DNA from: CAZGCA01 sp964524145
GTDB lineage: Bacteria; Hydrogenedentota; CAZGCA01
DNA: 64,000 nucleotides
Assembly: GCA_964524145.1 (NCBI GenBank)
Contig: CAZGCA010000013.1
Location: forward strand, 21,157-85,156
Reading direction: 5' to 3'
The translations under genes were made by a program, and so were the position numbers. Positions 8,594-15,971 of this stretch are shown piece by piece (the first letter of the stretch is position 1; each line of letters opens with the position of its first letter). The notes below the pieces were generated by a model. That model had not been told where the DNA came from. It made no database searches and worked only from the letters and a program-made list of their open reading frames with translations.

Positions 8594-9031
8594 CTACGCT
8601 TCCTCTTCGTTGGTCGTATGAGGGACGCTCTCTGCCGCGCCGGCGTCACCGCGTCCGCAGGCTGCGCCCGTAACAAGCGAGTCAATCTTCTCGGCGAGCA
8701 AGTCCAGGTAAACCGGTTTCGCGAGGCAATCGTCAACACCGCGATCTCTGGCATCCGCGCGCTGGGCGTCGTCCAAGATATTGCCGGTAACCAGAAGCAT
8801 ACCCACATTTCCCGGTCCCAGCGCAGACCTGATCTCGGACGCCAGGTCCAGCCCCGAAACGTTGGGCATCCTCAGGTCCAGGATGACGACCTCGGGCTTC
8901 TCCCGCACGGCCACGGACACGGCGCGCGCAGGATCGGTCACTACCAGACACTCATGGTCCAACGCTTCGAGGAACATACAGTACGTCTCGGCAAGGTCGA
9001 CCTCATCGTCAACTATCAGGACTCTCGCCAT
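8594..9031 (-). CDS. Single-domain response regulator (receiver)
   Basis: A 145-residue protein made of one CheY-like receiver domain: the acidic pair in VLIVDDEVD, the phospho-acceptor aspartate in VVILDLRMP, a Thr in LLVTGN, and the Lys in CLAKPV. A 25-residue Gly/Ala/Glu tail follows and no output domain is present. The start at 9031 is set by AGGAGAAAG upstream; the longer in-frame reading upstream has no receiver homology. No histidine kinase is nearby. Its stop abuts the galE start with no gap. It lies downstream of the polyamine genes. Confidence 0.88.
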   Translation of the reverse strand: MARVLIVDDEVDLAETYCMFLEALDHECLVVTDPARAVSVAVREKPEVVILDLRMPNVSGLDLASEIRSALGPGNVGMLLVTGNILDDAQRADARDRGVDDCLAKPVYLDLLAEKIDSLVTGAACGRGDAGAAESVPHTTNEEEA

Positions 9032-9081
9032 ACACTTTCTCCTACCGCCACATGTGGTCTGAGCGGCCTGCTCCGAAAACC

Positions 9082-9624
9082 TCAGGGCAAGAAGACCGCG
9101 GCCGCCACAACCGTTGTGAACGCATTGCCTTTTATTACCGCTGACTGAGTGATCTCCCGCGTCCGGACTATCTTGCCGCTGATACGGAAGAACTCCTTTC
9201 GCTCGTCCCAGCCTGCGTCGACGTCGAACGGAATGCCGAGGGTTGATGCAAGCATCGCCGCGGCCAAATCCTCGGCATAATCGCCGGCCACGCGCTCGGT
9301 CTGGCCGTATGCGTGATGCTCGCTTAGATACCCGTACAGCTTTCTGTCGGCAGGTATCGCGCACCCGATTGACGCCGCAATAAGCCGTCGGGGCTCGTTG
9401 CTGCTCAGGCGCGCCATAACACAAAAGGTTATCTGACCGGGACTCAACTGTTTCAAGCCTGCCCGCTTGCTGACTATCTTGCACCCGGGGGGAAGGATGC
9501 TCGAGACCTTTGCCAGGTTGAATTTCTCGATCTCGGCATCGCGCAACGCCAGCTCAAACGACCGAAGCTCTTCTTTGTGGACACCTACTCCTTTGGTGAA
9601 AAACACTTTTGTCGGTGTAAACAA
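9082..9624 (-). CDS. pdaD: Pyruvoyl-dependent arginine decarboxylase
   Basis: It converts arginine to agmatine using a self-made pyruvoyl group instead of PLP. The cleavage site lies in KVSSILPPGC (Ser41-Ser42 with the start chosen here), where the proenzyme splits into beta and alpha chains. VFFTKGVGVH at the N-terminus and the EHHAYGQ and GYAED-like region (GDYAEDLAAAML) are family features. I prefer the TTG start at 9624, because AGAAGGAGATA lies about 11 nt upstream and the family normally begins just before VFFTKG. The longer in-frame TTG at 9681 overlaps the agmatinase stop. The protein is about 180 aa. It forms an operon with agmatinase and the DHS-like gene. Confidence 0.92.
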   Translation of the reverse strand: MFTPTKVFFTKGVGVHKEELRSFELALRDAEIEKFNLAKVSSILPPGCKIVSKRAGLKQLSPGQITFCVMARLSSNEPRRLIAASIGCAIPADRKLYGYLSEHHAYGQTERVAGDYAEDLAAAMLASTLGIPFDVDAGWDERKEFFRISGKIVRTREITQSAVIKGNAFTTVVAAAVFLP

Positions 9625-9677
9625 CTTCTGCCTATCTCCTTCTGTCCTATCAAAACGGCCAACGATGGCCGCGCAAT

Positions 9678-10571
9678 TCAACTGTCCGGTGTGACGAAGA
9701 AGCCTATCATCTTGTAGACAAGCTTCGCCGCCGTGAAGTTCGGAGCGACAAGCCCTGGGATAGGTGCCAACTCCACCACGTCAAACCCTACGATGTTCCT
9801 GCTCTCAGCGACGGATCTCAAGAACTGGAGAATGTTGTACCAGTCCAGACCCCCGGGTTCGGGCGTACCCGTAGCCGGCATGATACCCGGGTCGAGCACA
9901 TCGAGGTCCAGAGAGACGTATACATTCTCGCTCAACTCCGAAACAGTCTCGTCCATAGCCGCAGGCGAGGAAAGATCCTTTGCGTAATGGACTGTCACTC
10001 CGTTGTTGTGTATGAACTCGGCTTCCTCTGCCGATAGGCTTCTCACGCCGGCGTGTACGACCGGACACAGCTCGGCCAGACGCCTTCCGACGCACGCATG
10101 GTTGAACCGGTTCCCCTGGAAACTGTCGCGCAGGTCGGTATGGGCGTCAAGCTTCAGGACTGAAACGTCATCGGCCGCGCTCGATACAGCACGGACAGCG
10201 CCGATCGTAAGCGAGTGTTCCCCGCCCAGTATAACCGGGAACTTGCGGCGGCTGAGGCAATCGGCCACGACACGTTCAACACAGCCGATTGTCCCTTCCG
10301 CGTCGTCAACAACCTTGAGCTCGGGCAATGTGTGGATGCCCACGTCAGATACGCTACGGTCGAGTTCTTCGTCGTACAGCTCGAGGTACCGGGAGGCGGA
10401 AATTATGGCCTCGGGCCCCAACCGTGACCCGGCACGGTACGTTGTCGTGCCGTCGTACGGAACCGAGACGATCTCGACCCTGCTCGTCTCCGGATCCGAG
10501 AGCCGGGGGGGTAGAGCGCCGAAGTTGAAGGGCGCTTCGAACAACGATGTATCTTTCTGGGTCACGGTCAC
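9678..10571 (-). CDS. speB: Agmatinase (ureohydrolase)
   Basis: It hydrolyses agmatine to putrescine and urea. The binuclear Mn-binding motifs of the ureohydrolase family are present: GGEHSLTIG, LDAHTDLRD and SLDLDVLDPGIMPATGTPEPGG. I place the start at GTG 10571, which overlaps the stop of the upstream gene (GTGA), giving 297 aa; a second GTG at 10565 is possible. The much longer upstream reading frame is antisense to or inside the DHS-like gene and is not used. It sits between the DHS-like gene and pdaD, matching the arginine-agmatine-putrescine route. Confidence 0.94.
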   Translation of the reverse strand: MTVTQKDTSLFEAPFNFGALPPRLSDPETSRVEIVSVPYDGTTTYRAGSRLGPEAIISASRYLELYDEELDRSVSDVGIHTLPELKVVDDAEGTIGCVERVVADCLSRRKFPVILGGEHSLTIGAVRAVSSAADDVSVLKLDAHTDLRDSFQGNRFNHACVGRRLAELCPVVHAGVRSLSAEEAEFIHNNGVTVHYAKDLSSPAAMDETVSELSENVYVSLDLDVLDPGIMPATGTPEPGGLDWYNILQFLRSVAESRNIVGFDVVELAPIPGLVAPNFTAAKLVYKMIGFFVTPDS

Positions 10572-11584
10572 GGGCTCTTGAAATCGTAGTCCAACGGCTT
10601 GCGCGCCGCCATGATATCCTTGCCTCGCTGAGCCACCGCAGTAACCAGCATCGGCAACCCGATGGTTGCATCGCAGAACACCATCACGTGATGCGATTCG
10701 AGCGATATCTTCCCCCAGGACTGAGCTTCCGCGAACGTACACCCGCTCAGCCCGCCCCAGTGCGGCGAATCGGTTGTTATCTGGATGGCGTACTTATGCC
10801 CCATCCCGGGGTGCCCGATCACCGCGTTCACCACCTCGGTCTGCTGAATGAAGTTTTTCGGGGTGCCGCCGCCGATGTATATGACGCCCGTTGCGTCCAT
10901 TGAATCCACAACGGCGGTCAGCTCGTTGATATCGTCAATAACGTCGATCTGCACGTCGTTGCCGTGTTCGGCACGCCCCACGGCCAACGCTATTCCCACG
11001 GAAGAATCGCTCACCGCAGGACAGTATACGGGCACGCCCGCCTCGTAGGCGGCGACGACTATCCCATCCGCCGCTTTGCGTTTGTGGAGGTCTTCGCCGA
11101 GCAGATGCATGAGCCGGCGCGTGTTAATCTTCGCGTCCTTGTCGAGACCGGCAACGACCTTGCCAATATACTCGTCGGTATCGACAAACTCCTTCTCGGG
11201 AGCAAAGACGTCGTATATTCTATCGATACCTTCCTCGAAGAGAGCGCTGTCGTCGGCCATGTGCGATCCCTTGTAATGGTACTTACCCAGCGTCTCGTGA
11301 ATATCGTGGAAGAGATTCGCTCCGGTCGAAACGATGCAGTCTATCAAGCGGTTCCTTATCAAATAGACTACGAGCTTCCTCATGCCGGCAGGCACCATTG
11401 CGCCTGCAAGCCCGAGAAGAATGTAGGTTTCCTCCTGCAACATCTCGAGCCAGATTTCGACGGCACGACCCAGGTTGCGTCCCTGGAACGCAGAGTCGCT
11501 CATCTGCTCGAGCAGCTCGGACACGTTGCCCTCGGACGACACTTCGACCGGCACAACGGGCTTCTTTAGATGCTTTGAAGTCAT
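10568..11584 (-). CDS. Deoxyhypusine synthase-family protein, probable homospermidine synthase
   Basis: A 338-residue member of the deoxyhypusine synthase family. NAD-binding segments (STGANLFHDIHETLG, YIGGGTPKNFIQQTEV) and the active-site region TTDSPHWGGLSGCTFAEAQ followed by SWGK, with the lysine that forms the enzyme-substrate imine, are visible. Bacteria lack eIF5A, and bacterial homologues are known to make homospermidine from putrescine and an aminobutyl donor. The neighbours agmatinase and pdaD support this. The start is ATG 11584 with GGTGGAGAG upstream; a longer in-frame start at 11635 adds 17 unconserved residues. Confidence 0.85.
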   Translation of the reverse strand: MTSKHLKKPVVPVEVSSEGNVSELLEQMSDSAFQGRNLGRAVEIWLEMLQEETYILLGLAGAMVPAGMRKLVVYLIRNRLIDCIVSTGANLFHDIHETLGKYHYKGSHMADDSALFEEGIDRIYDVFAPEKEFVDTDEYIGKVVAGLDKDAKINTRRLMHLLGEDLHKRKAADGIVVAAYEAGVPVYCPAVSDSSVGIALAVGRAEHGNDVQIDVIDDINELTAVVDSMDATGVIYIGGGTPKNFIQQTEVVNAVIGHPGMGHKYAIQITTDSPHWGGLSGCTFAEAQSWGKISLESHHVMVFCDATIGLPMLVTAVAQRGKDIMAARKPLDYDFKSP

Positions 11585-11671
11585 CTCTCCACCGTCTGAC
11601 ACTGGCACACGCCCTCCCACAGAAACCTGCGACACGCTGAACCTGAATAGTACAATCCGGGGGCTGGAATG

Positions 11672-12655
11672 TCAACCGTTGCTCGCGGCCCGTGCGGCGA
11701 GCTTAATGGCCGCTATCATGCTCGACGGGTTTGCGATGTTGCTCCCGGCGATATCGAACGCTGTCCCGTGGGCGGGCGACGTGCGAACGATAGGCAGCCC
11801 AAGCGTCATGTTGACCGCGCTCTCGAAGGATGCCGACTTCACCGCGATGTGTCCCTGGTCGTGGTACATTGCGATAGCCGCGTCAAAATCGCCCGCGAAC
11901 AATCGCTGGAACACCGTGTCGGGCGGGAATGGCCCGCTCGCGTTGATGCCTTTCGAAACGCTCTTCTCGACCGCCGGCGCGATCTCCTTCTTCTCCTCGT
12001 CCCCAAAGATGCCGCCTTCCCCCGCGTGAGGGTTGAGCGCGGCAACCACGATACGTGGCACCGCGATACCGAGCCGTCTCAGACCGAGATCGGTCAGCTC
12101 GATGGTTTTGGCGATACGGTCCTCGCTGATCGCCTCGAGGGCATCGCGCAACGACAGGTGGGTAGTGACATGAACAACGTGAGCGTTGCCGGCAACGAGC
12201 ATCATCCGGTAGTCTTCGGTCCCCGTCAGTTCGGCGAGCAGCTCGGTGTGCCCCGCGTACTCGTATCCCGCCATGTGTATCGCGGCCTTGTTGATCGGCG
12301 CGGTCACCAGCGCGTCCGCGTCACCCCGCATGACGGTCTCGGCCGCATGCACGATACACTTCACGGCGAGCGCACCCGCTTCCGGCGTCGCCTGACCGAG
12401 TTTCCTTTCGGGCACTGGACAGTTCTCCGGGAGAACACACGGTATCTCATCGCTACGTTCCGGCTCACCCGACTGTTCGACGATCCTGAACGGGGCGGAA
12501 AGCGACTCGGCAACGTCGCGAAAGACTCGATGCGGCCCGGCGAAGACAGGCGCTATGCTCGAGAACACGCCGGGATCCATCAGCGCCTTCACAGCCACTT
12601 CCGGCCCGACACCGTTTACATCGCCGGCACTTATGATAATTCGAGGTTTGCCCAT
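11672..12655 (-). CDS. pdxA: 4-hydroxythreonine-4-phosphate dehydrogenase (PdxA family)
   Basis: A 327-residue PdxA-family dehydrogenase with IISAGDVNGVGPEVA at the N-terminus, the metal-binding region AGHTELLAELTG, VTTHLSLRDA, ALNPHAGEGGIFG and YHDQGHIAVK. In pyridoxal phosphate synthesis it oxidises 4-phosphohydroxythreonine. PdxA2 paralogues act on threonate/erythronate phosphate, but no DUF1537 kinase is nearby, so the biosynthetic role is more likely. It is first in the minus-strand run, 87 nt upstream of the DHS-like gene. Confidence 0.9.
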   Translation of the reverse strand: MGKPRIIISAGDVNGVGPEVAVKALMDPGVFSSIAPVFAGPHRVFRDVAESLSAPFRIVEQSGEPERSDEIPCVLPENCPVPERKLGQATPEAGALAVKCIVHAAETVMRGDADALVTAPINKAAIHMAGYEYAGHTELLAELTGTEDYRMMLVAGNAHVVHVTTHLSLRDALEAISEDRIAKTIELTDLGLRRLGIAVPRIVVAALNPHAGEGGIFGDEEKKEIAPAVEKSVSKGINASGPFPPDTVFQRLFAGDFDAAIAMYHDQGHIAVKSASFESAVNMTLGLPIVRTSPAHGTAFDIAGSNIANPSSMIAAIKLAARAASNG

Positions 12656-12721
12656 AACCGTATCACCGGAACAATCCTATCAGACACCGTTCCACGCTGT
12701 CAAAACCGCACGGGCGTCCCG

Positions 12722-12873
12722 TCTGTGATGGATAAGGGGTGGTGGCTCGCGCTCGATGCCTAGATAGCTGAGCCAAACCTGTAGGTGTCTGGAGCCAGAA
12801 GACATGGTGGGAGACGTTTCCCGGCCAAGGCCTCACGCGAGCCAAACCCGCTCCTGATGGCAGTCTTCGCTGT
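12722..12873 (+). pseudogene. Decayed fragment of a sugar ABC binding-protein gene
   Basis: This stretch aligns at the DNA and protein level with part of the intact binding-protein gene at 17190-18680 (around 17560-17700). Reading from 12731 gives DKGWWLALDA, a stop, IAEPNL, a stop and VSGA. A one-base shift then leads to TWWETFPGQGLTRAKPAPDG. The intact gene has DKGWWLSLEPYMAEPNPYVP and TWWETFANQALTRAKRGPDG at the matching place. Two stops and a frameshift make it a relic. I see no further recognisable part of the gene on either side. The remainder of the 419-nt gap (12656-13074) holds only a promoter. Confidence 0.8.
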
Positions 12874-12938
12874 GTGTAGCCACTGAGCCTAGACAGGACG
12901 GAAGACGTGGCTGGTGCCACAGTTCGCAGCAGCTTCCC

Positions 12939-12967
12939 TTGAAAGCAGGAACTAGATCCTGTACAAT
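12939..12967 (+). promoter_or_regulatory. Probable promoter of the three-gene island
   Basis: TTGAAA at 12939-12944 and TACAAT at 12962-12967 are spaced by exactly 17 bp, so transcription would begin near 12974, about 100 nt before the first island gene. It points into the three-gene operon. Nothing else is recognised between it and the ATG at 13075 apart from a plausible ribosome site (GAGGAAC). Confidence 0.6.
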
Positions 12968-13074
12968 TGTGTGCGATTACTGAAGGCCAGCGTTGTGACA
13001 CGCAGATGTTAAGTGCCGTGTCTGGTCCTGAAGCAGAGCGGCTTAAGCCCCGGATTCGTGCATGAGGAACCTAC

Positions 13075-14325
13075 ATGCTGGACTACAAAGCGACCCTATC
13101 TGAGATCCAAGAACTCTATCTCAAAGACACCATTCCTTGGGTGATTGGCTTTTCCGGGGGAAAAGACAGCACTACGGTCTTGCAGATGGTATTCTACGCA
13201 CTCCTCGGCTTACCCAAACGGAAGATATCCAAAGAAATCCATGTGCTCTGCAACGACACACTTGTTGAAAACCCTGCGATCCTGAAGTTTGTTGATCAAC
13301 AGTTGCGTAGAATCAAGGCAGAGGGAAAGAGCAGACTGTTCAAACACAATCCCGAGCTGTTCAAGGTTGTGAAAGTGAAACCCAAACTTGAGGAAACCTT
13401 TTGGGTGAGCCTCATCGCTAAGGGCTACCCGTCACCCAATCGCTGGTTTCGCTGGTGTACCGAACGTATGAAGATCAACCCCACAAGCAATTACATTTTC
13501 AAGACTGTCAACCAGAATGGCCAGGCAATCATCGTTCTCGGAAGTCGAAAAGCGGAATCTGCGAACCGCTCCGCATCAATGAAGAACCATGAGACAAAGG
13601 GACGCCTGCGGAAGCATAGTGTGCTCAACGCCTTTGTCTATACTCCCATTGAGGACATGTCCAATAACGAAGTATGGGCCTACCTTCTACAGGCTCCAAA
13701 CCCCTGGGGTTCCAACAATAGGCACTTGCTGTCCCTGTACCGCAATGCCTCTAGCGGAGGCGAATGCCCCTTCGCCATCGAGACGGGGACGCAAAGTTGC
13801 GGAAAGTCACGCTTCGGATGTTGGGTGTGCACAGTTGTCGATAGAGACAAATCCATGGAGAACCTGATCAATAACGGGCAGAAATGGATGAGGGGACTGC
13901 TGGACTTCCGAAATTTCCTTTATGATATTCGCCAACAAACAAGTCAGTATGTTCCAAAAGATCTCAATGGACTTGCCAAATTCGGCCCATTTCTGCTCAA
14001 AACACGGAGGGAAATCCTGCAGAGGCTGTTGGACATGCAGGAAAGTGTGCCCGCCAAACTGATAACCAGGGACGAACTAGAGTATATTAATGAGTTTCTT
14101 AAGCAGGAGTCGCAAGGCCAAGTAGAAAGAGGATTCCGTAAGTTTGTGTTTGAGTTGCCTAATGGTAAGCGCGTTGCTGCGATATCGGATTTCAACATAC
14201 TCCTCACACCGCGAAAGCGGCTTGGACCAATGCATCTGAAACAGGCAAGACTCCTCGCGACCCGAACCGCTTCCTCAAAGTACTCTCGGTCAACGCGCGT
14301 AATGTACTATCCGGTATCTAAATGA
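13075..14325 (+). CDS. dndC: DndC-like PAPS-reductase-family PP-loop protein
   Basis: A 416-residue PP-loop ATP pyrophosphatase of the PAPS reductase/DndC group. The PP-loop is SGGKDS at residues 27-32. GSRKAESANR (156-165) and WCTERMK (C128) are family motifs. The cysteine cluster C231, C242, C249, C252 in CGKSRFGCWVC matches the DndC signature. DndC puts sulfur into the DNA backbone (phosphorothioation). It is shorter than many DndC proteins. No dndA, dndB, dndD or dndE is adjacent; instead a GHKL ATPase follows with an ATGA overlap. The region is less GC-rich than its surroundings, which suggests acquisition. Sulfur chemistry is well supported; the DNA target is an inference. Confidence 0.85.
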   Translation: MLDYKATLSEIQELYLKDTIPWVIGFSGGKDSTTVLQMVFYALLGLPKRKISKEIHVLCNDTLVENPAILKFVDQQLRRIKAEGKSRLFKHNPELFKVVKVKPKLEETFWVSLIAKGYPSPNRWFRWCTERMKINPTSNYIFKTVNQNGQAIIVLGSRKAESANRSASMKNHETKGRLRKHSVLNAFVYTPIEDMSNNEVWAYLLQAPNPWGSNNRHLLSLYRNASSGGECPFAIETGTQSCGKSRFGCWVCTVVDRDKSMENLINNGQKWMRGLLDFRNFLYDIRQQTSQYVPKDLNGLAKFGPFLLKTRREILQRLLDMQESVPAKLITRDELEYINEFLKQESQGQVERGFRKFVFELPNGKRVAAISDFNILLTPRKRLGPMHLKQARLLATRTASSKYSRSTRVMYYPVSK

Positions 14326-15971
14326 ACGTGCTAAAGACAGCCGATCAGGGCACAATTCGCGTTGCCGACATTACTATTGCTCAATTGAGCCGGGGACTTT
14401 ACCGAAGCACTGCAACTGCCTTCAAGGAACTTGTAAGCAACGCCTACGATGCTGATGCCGAAGTAGTGCGAATCGACACGAACTATCCGGAGTTTGATTT
14501 TATCTCATGTGTTGATGATGGGACAGGAATGCCGCTGGAGGAGTTCCTCAGGCATTTCAACGAAATGGGGATAGGAGCCTGTACCAAGAGGAAACAGCAA
14601 AAAGACAAAACAGAGGTTTACAACCGTCCCATCATTGGCAGACTGGGCATCGGAATGCTCGCCATTGGGCAGCTATGCCACAGCTTCGAAATCGAATCAC
14701 ACTACACCGACCCAGCAGACGGAAAGGCGAAAGCATATCACGCGGAGATCGTTCTTGCAGATCTGTCGATTCCTGACAAAGAGAAGGTCATACGCAACAA
14801 TGACGCGGACACAAAAGAGATCCCGGCCGGTACCTGGGAATATGACATCATTCCCTACGATGAGACGAGAAAGGGATTCCGGGTTTACTCCTGGGATGTG
14901 CGTTCCACATTTCGTGGCGAAATGAAGGACAGTGTCGATGAGAAACAGCGTGGCAAGATATCCTTCAGCCTGTCACATTTGCATTCAACATTTTATGACA
15001 GCTCGACTAGGTCGGTGCGGGCTCACAAAGCGTATCTAGAGACAATCTGGGAATTGGCTATCCTGTGCCCGCTGCCCTACTACGGCAAGACAGAAAACTA
15101 TCCCGTTGACATGGGCGGTTTTTCACATAGCGATAAACGATCTAAGGAGTTTAAGGAGTTTCGGGCAGCTGCTAGACTCATACGAGATCGTCAACAACGA
15201 TTCCTAAACGATAACTTCCGCGTTGTTTTCGATGGCATCGAACTCCGGCGTCATATACAACTGCCTACAGAAGGCGGGACACTACCGAGACTGTATTTCG
15301 TCGCATTCGATGACACTTGTTTCGATTCTCGTTTGACCTTCTATGGCTACTTGTTCGCGCAGGTTTCGACGGGCATCAAACCACTCGAGCTAAACGGCGT
15401 GCAAATCCGCTTACGAGGAGTCGGCATCGGAGGCTACGACAGCACATTCTTGAGATACCACAAGGCGATTGCAACGATACGCAGTAAGTGGGTGTCAGGA
15501 GAGATCTTCGTTGATGAAGGACTTGAATCAGCACTGAACATCGACCGCGATAGTTTTAACGAACACGACGAACACTTCAAGAGGTTGCAGTCGGTGCTTC
15601 ACGACAAGCTGGATCATGTGTTTGACGAGATAAACGCAATCGCTCGAGAACGCACAGACGCGCAGCGGGACAAGAAGGAGGAGAAACTCAAGAAGGACAT
15701 CCAGAGAATTGTTGCTGAGCAGTCAAAAGGAAGATTCAGACTCCGCCGACGCGCTTTGGAGAGCGATGGCCCTATTGTTAGTGTTAACGAGGACAAGGGT
15801 GAAATTGTCCTCAACACAGCGGCCCGTCCGCTTAGAAAGAAGAATCCCGACAGAATCATTCGGGCCGTTATGCTTGCCTATCACGCGGCTAAACGGATCA
15901 CGAAGGATGAGGAAGAACAGGACAGCAAATTCTATGAACTTGTCAAAGAAGTACTGGATGCACTCATGTGA
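14322..15971 (+). CDS. GHKL-type ATPase (Hsp90/MORC-like ATP-binding protein)
   Basis: A 549-residue protein with an N-terminal Bergerat-fold ATPase. The N-box is FKELVSNAYDADA (E36, N40, D43), the G1 box is DDGTGMP (65-71) and the G2 box is GRLGIGMLAIG (106-116). A long middle region follows, then a highly charged, probably coiled helix (RTDAQRDKKEEKLKKDIQ). The layout recalls MORC and Hsp90-like proteins, which clamp around substrates on ATP binding. The start overlaps the DndC-like stop (ATGA) and the end overlaps the next start (GTGA), so the three genes form a tight operon. The role is unknown; ATP-driven DNA clamping or sensing is a reasonable guess. Confidence 0.85.
   Translation: MNVLKTADQGTIRVADITIAQLSRGLYRSTATAFKELVSNAYDADAEVVRIDTNYPEFDFISCVDDGTGMPLEEFLRHFNEMGIGACTKRKQQKDKTEVYNRPIIGRLGIGMLAIGQLCHSFEIESHYTDPADGKAKAYHAEIVLADLSIPDKEKVIRNNDADTKEIPAGTWEYDIIPYDETRKGFRVYSWDVRSTFRGEMKDSVDEKQRGKISFSLSHLHSTFYDSSTRSVRAHKAYLETIWELAILCPLPYYGKTENYPVDMGGFSHSDKRSKEFKEFRAAARLIRDRQQRFLNDNFRVVFDGIELRRHIQLPTEGGTLPRLYFVAFDDTCFDSRLTFYGYLFAQVSTGIKPLELNGVQIRLRGVGIGGYDSTFLRYHKAIATIRSKWVSGEIFVDEGLESALNIDRDSFNEHDEHFKRLQSVLHDKLDHVFDEINAIARERTDAQRDKKEEKLKKDIQRIVAEQSKGRFRLRRRALESDGPIVSVNEDKGEIVLNTAARPLRKKNPDRIIRAVMLAYHAAKRITKDEEEQDSKFYELVKEVLDALM

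Noticed and set aside
11672..12655. PdxA considered as the threonate-pathway paralogue PdxA2
   Set aside because: No DUF1537 kinase or threonate-pathway gene is near; the vitamin B6 role is the simpler reading.
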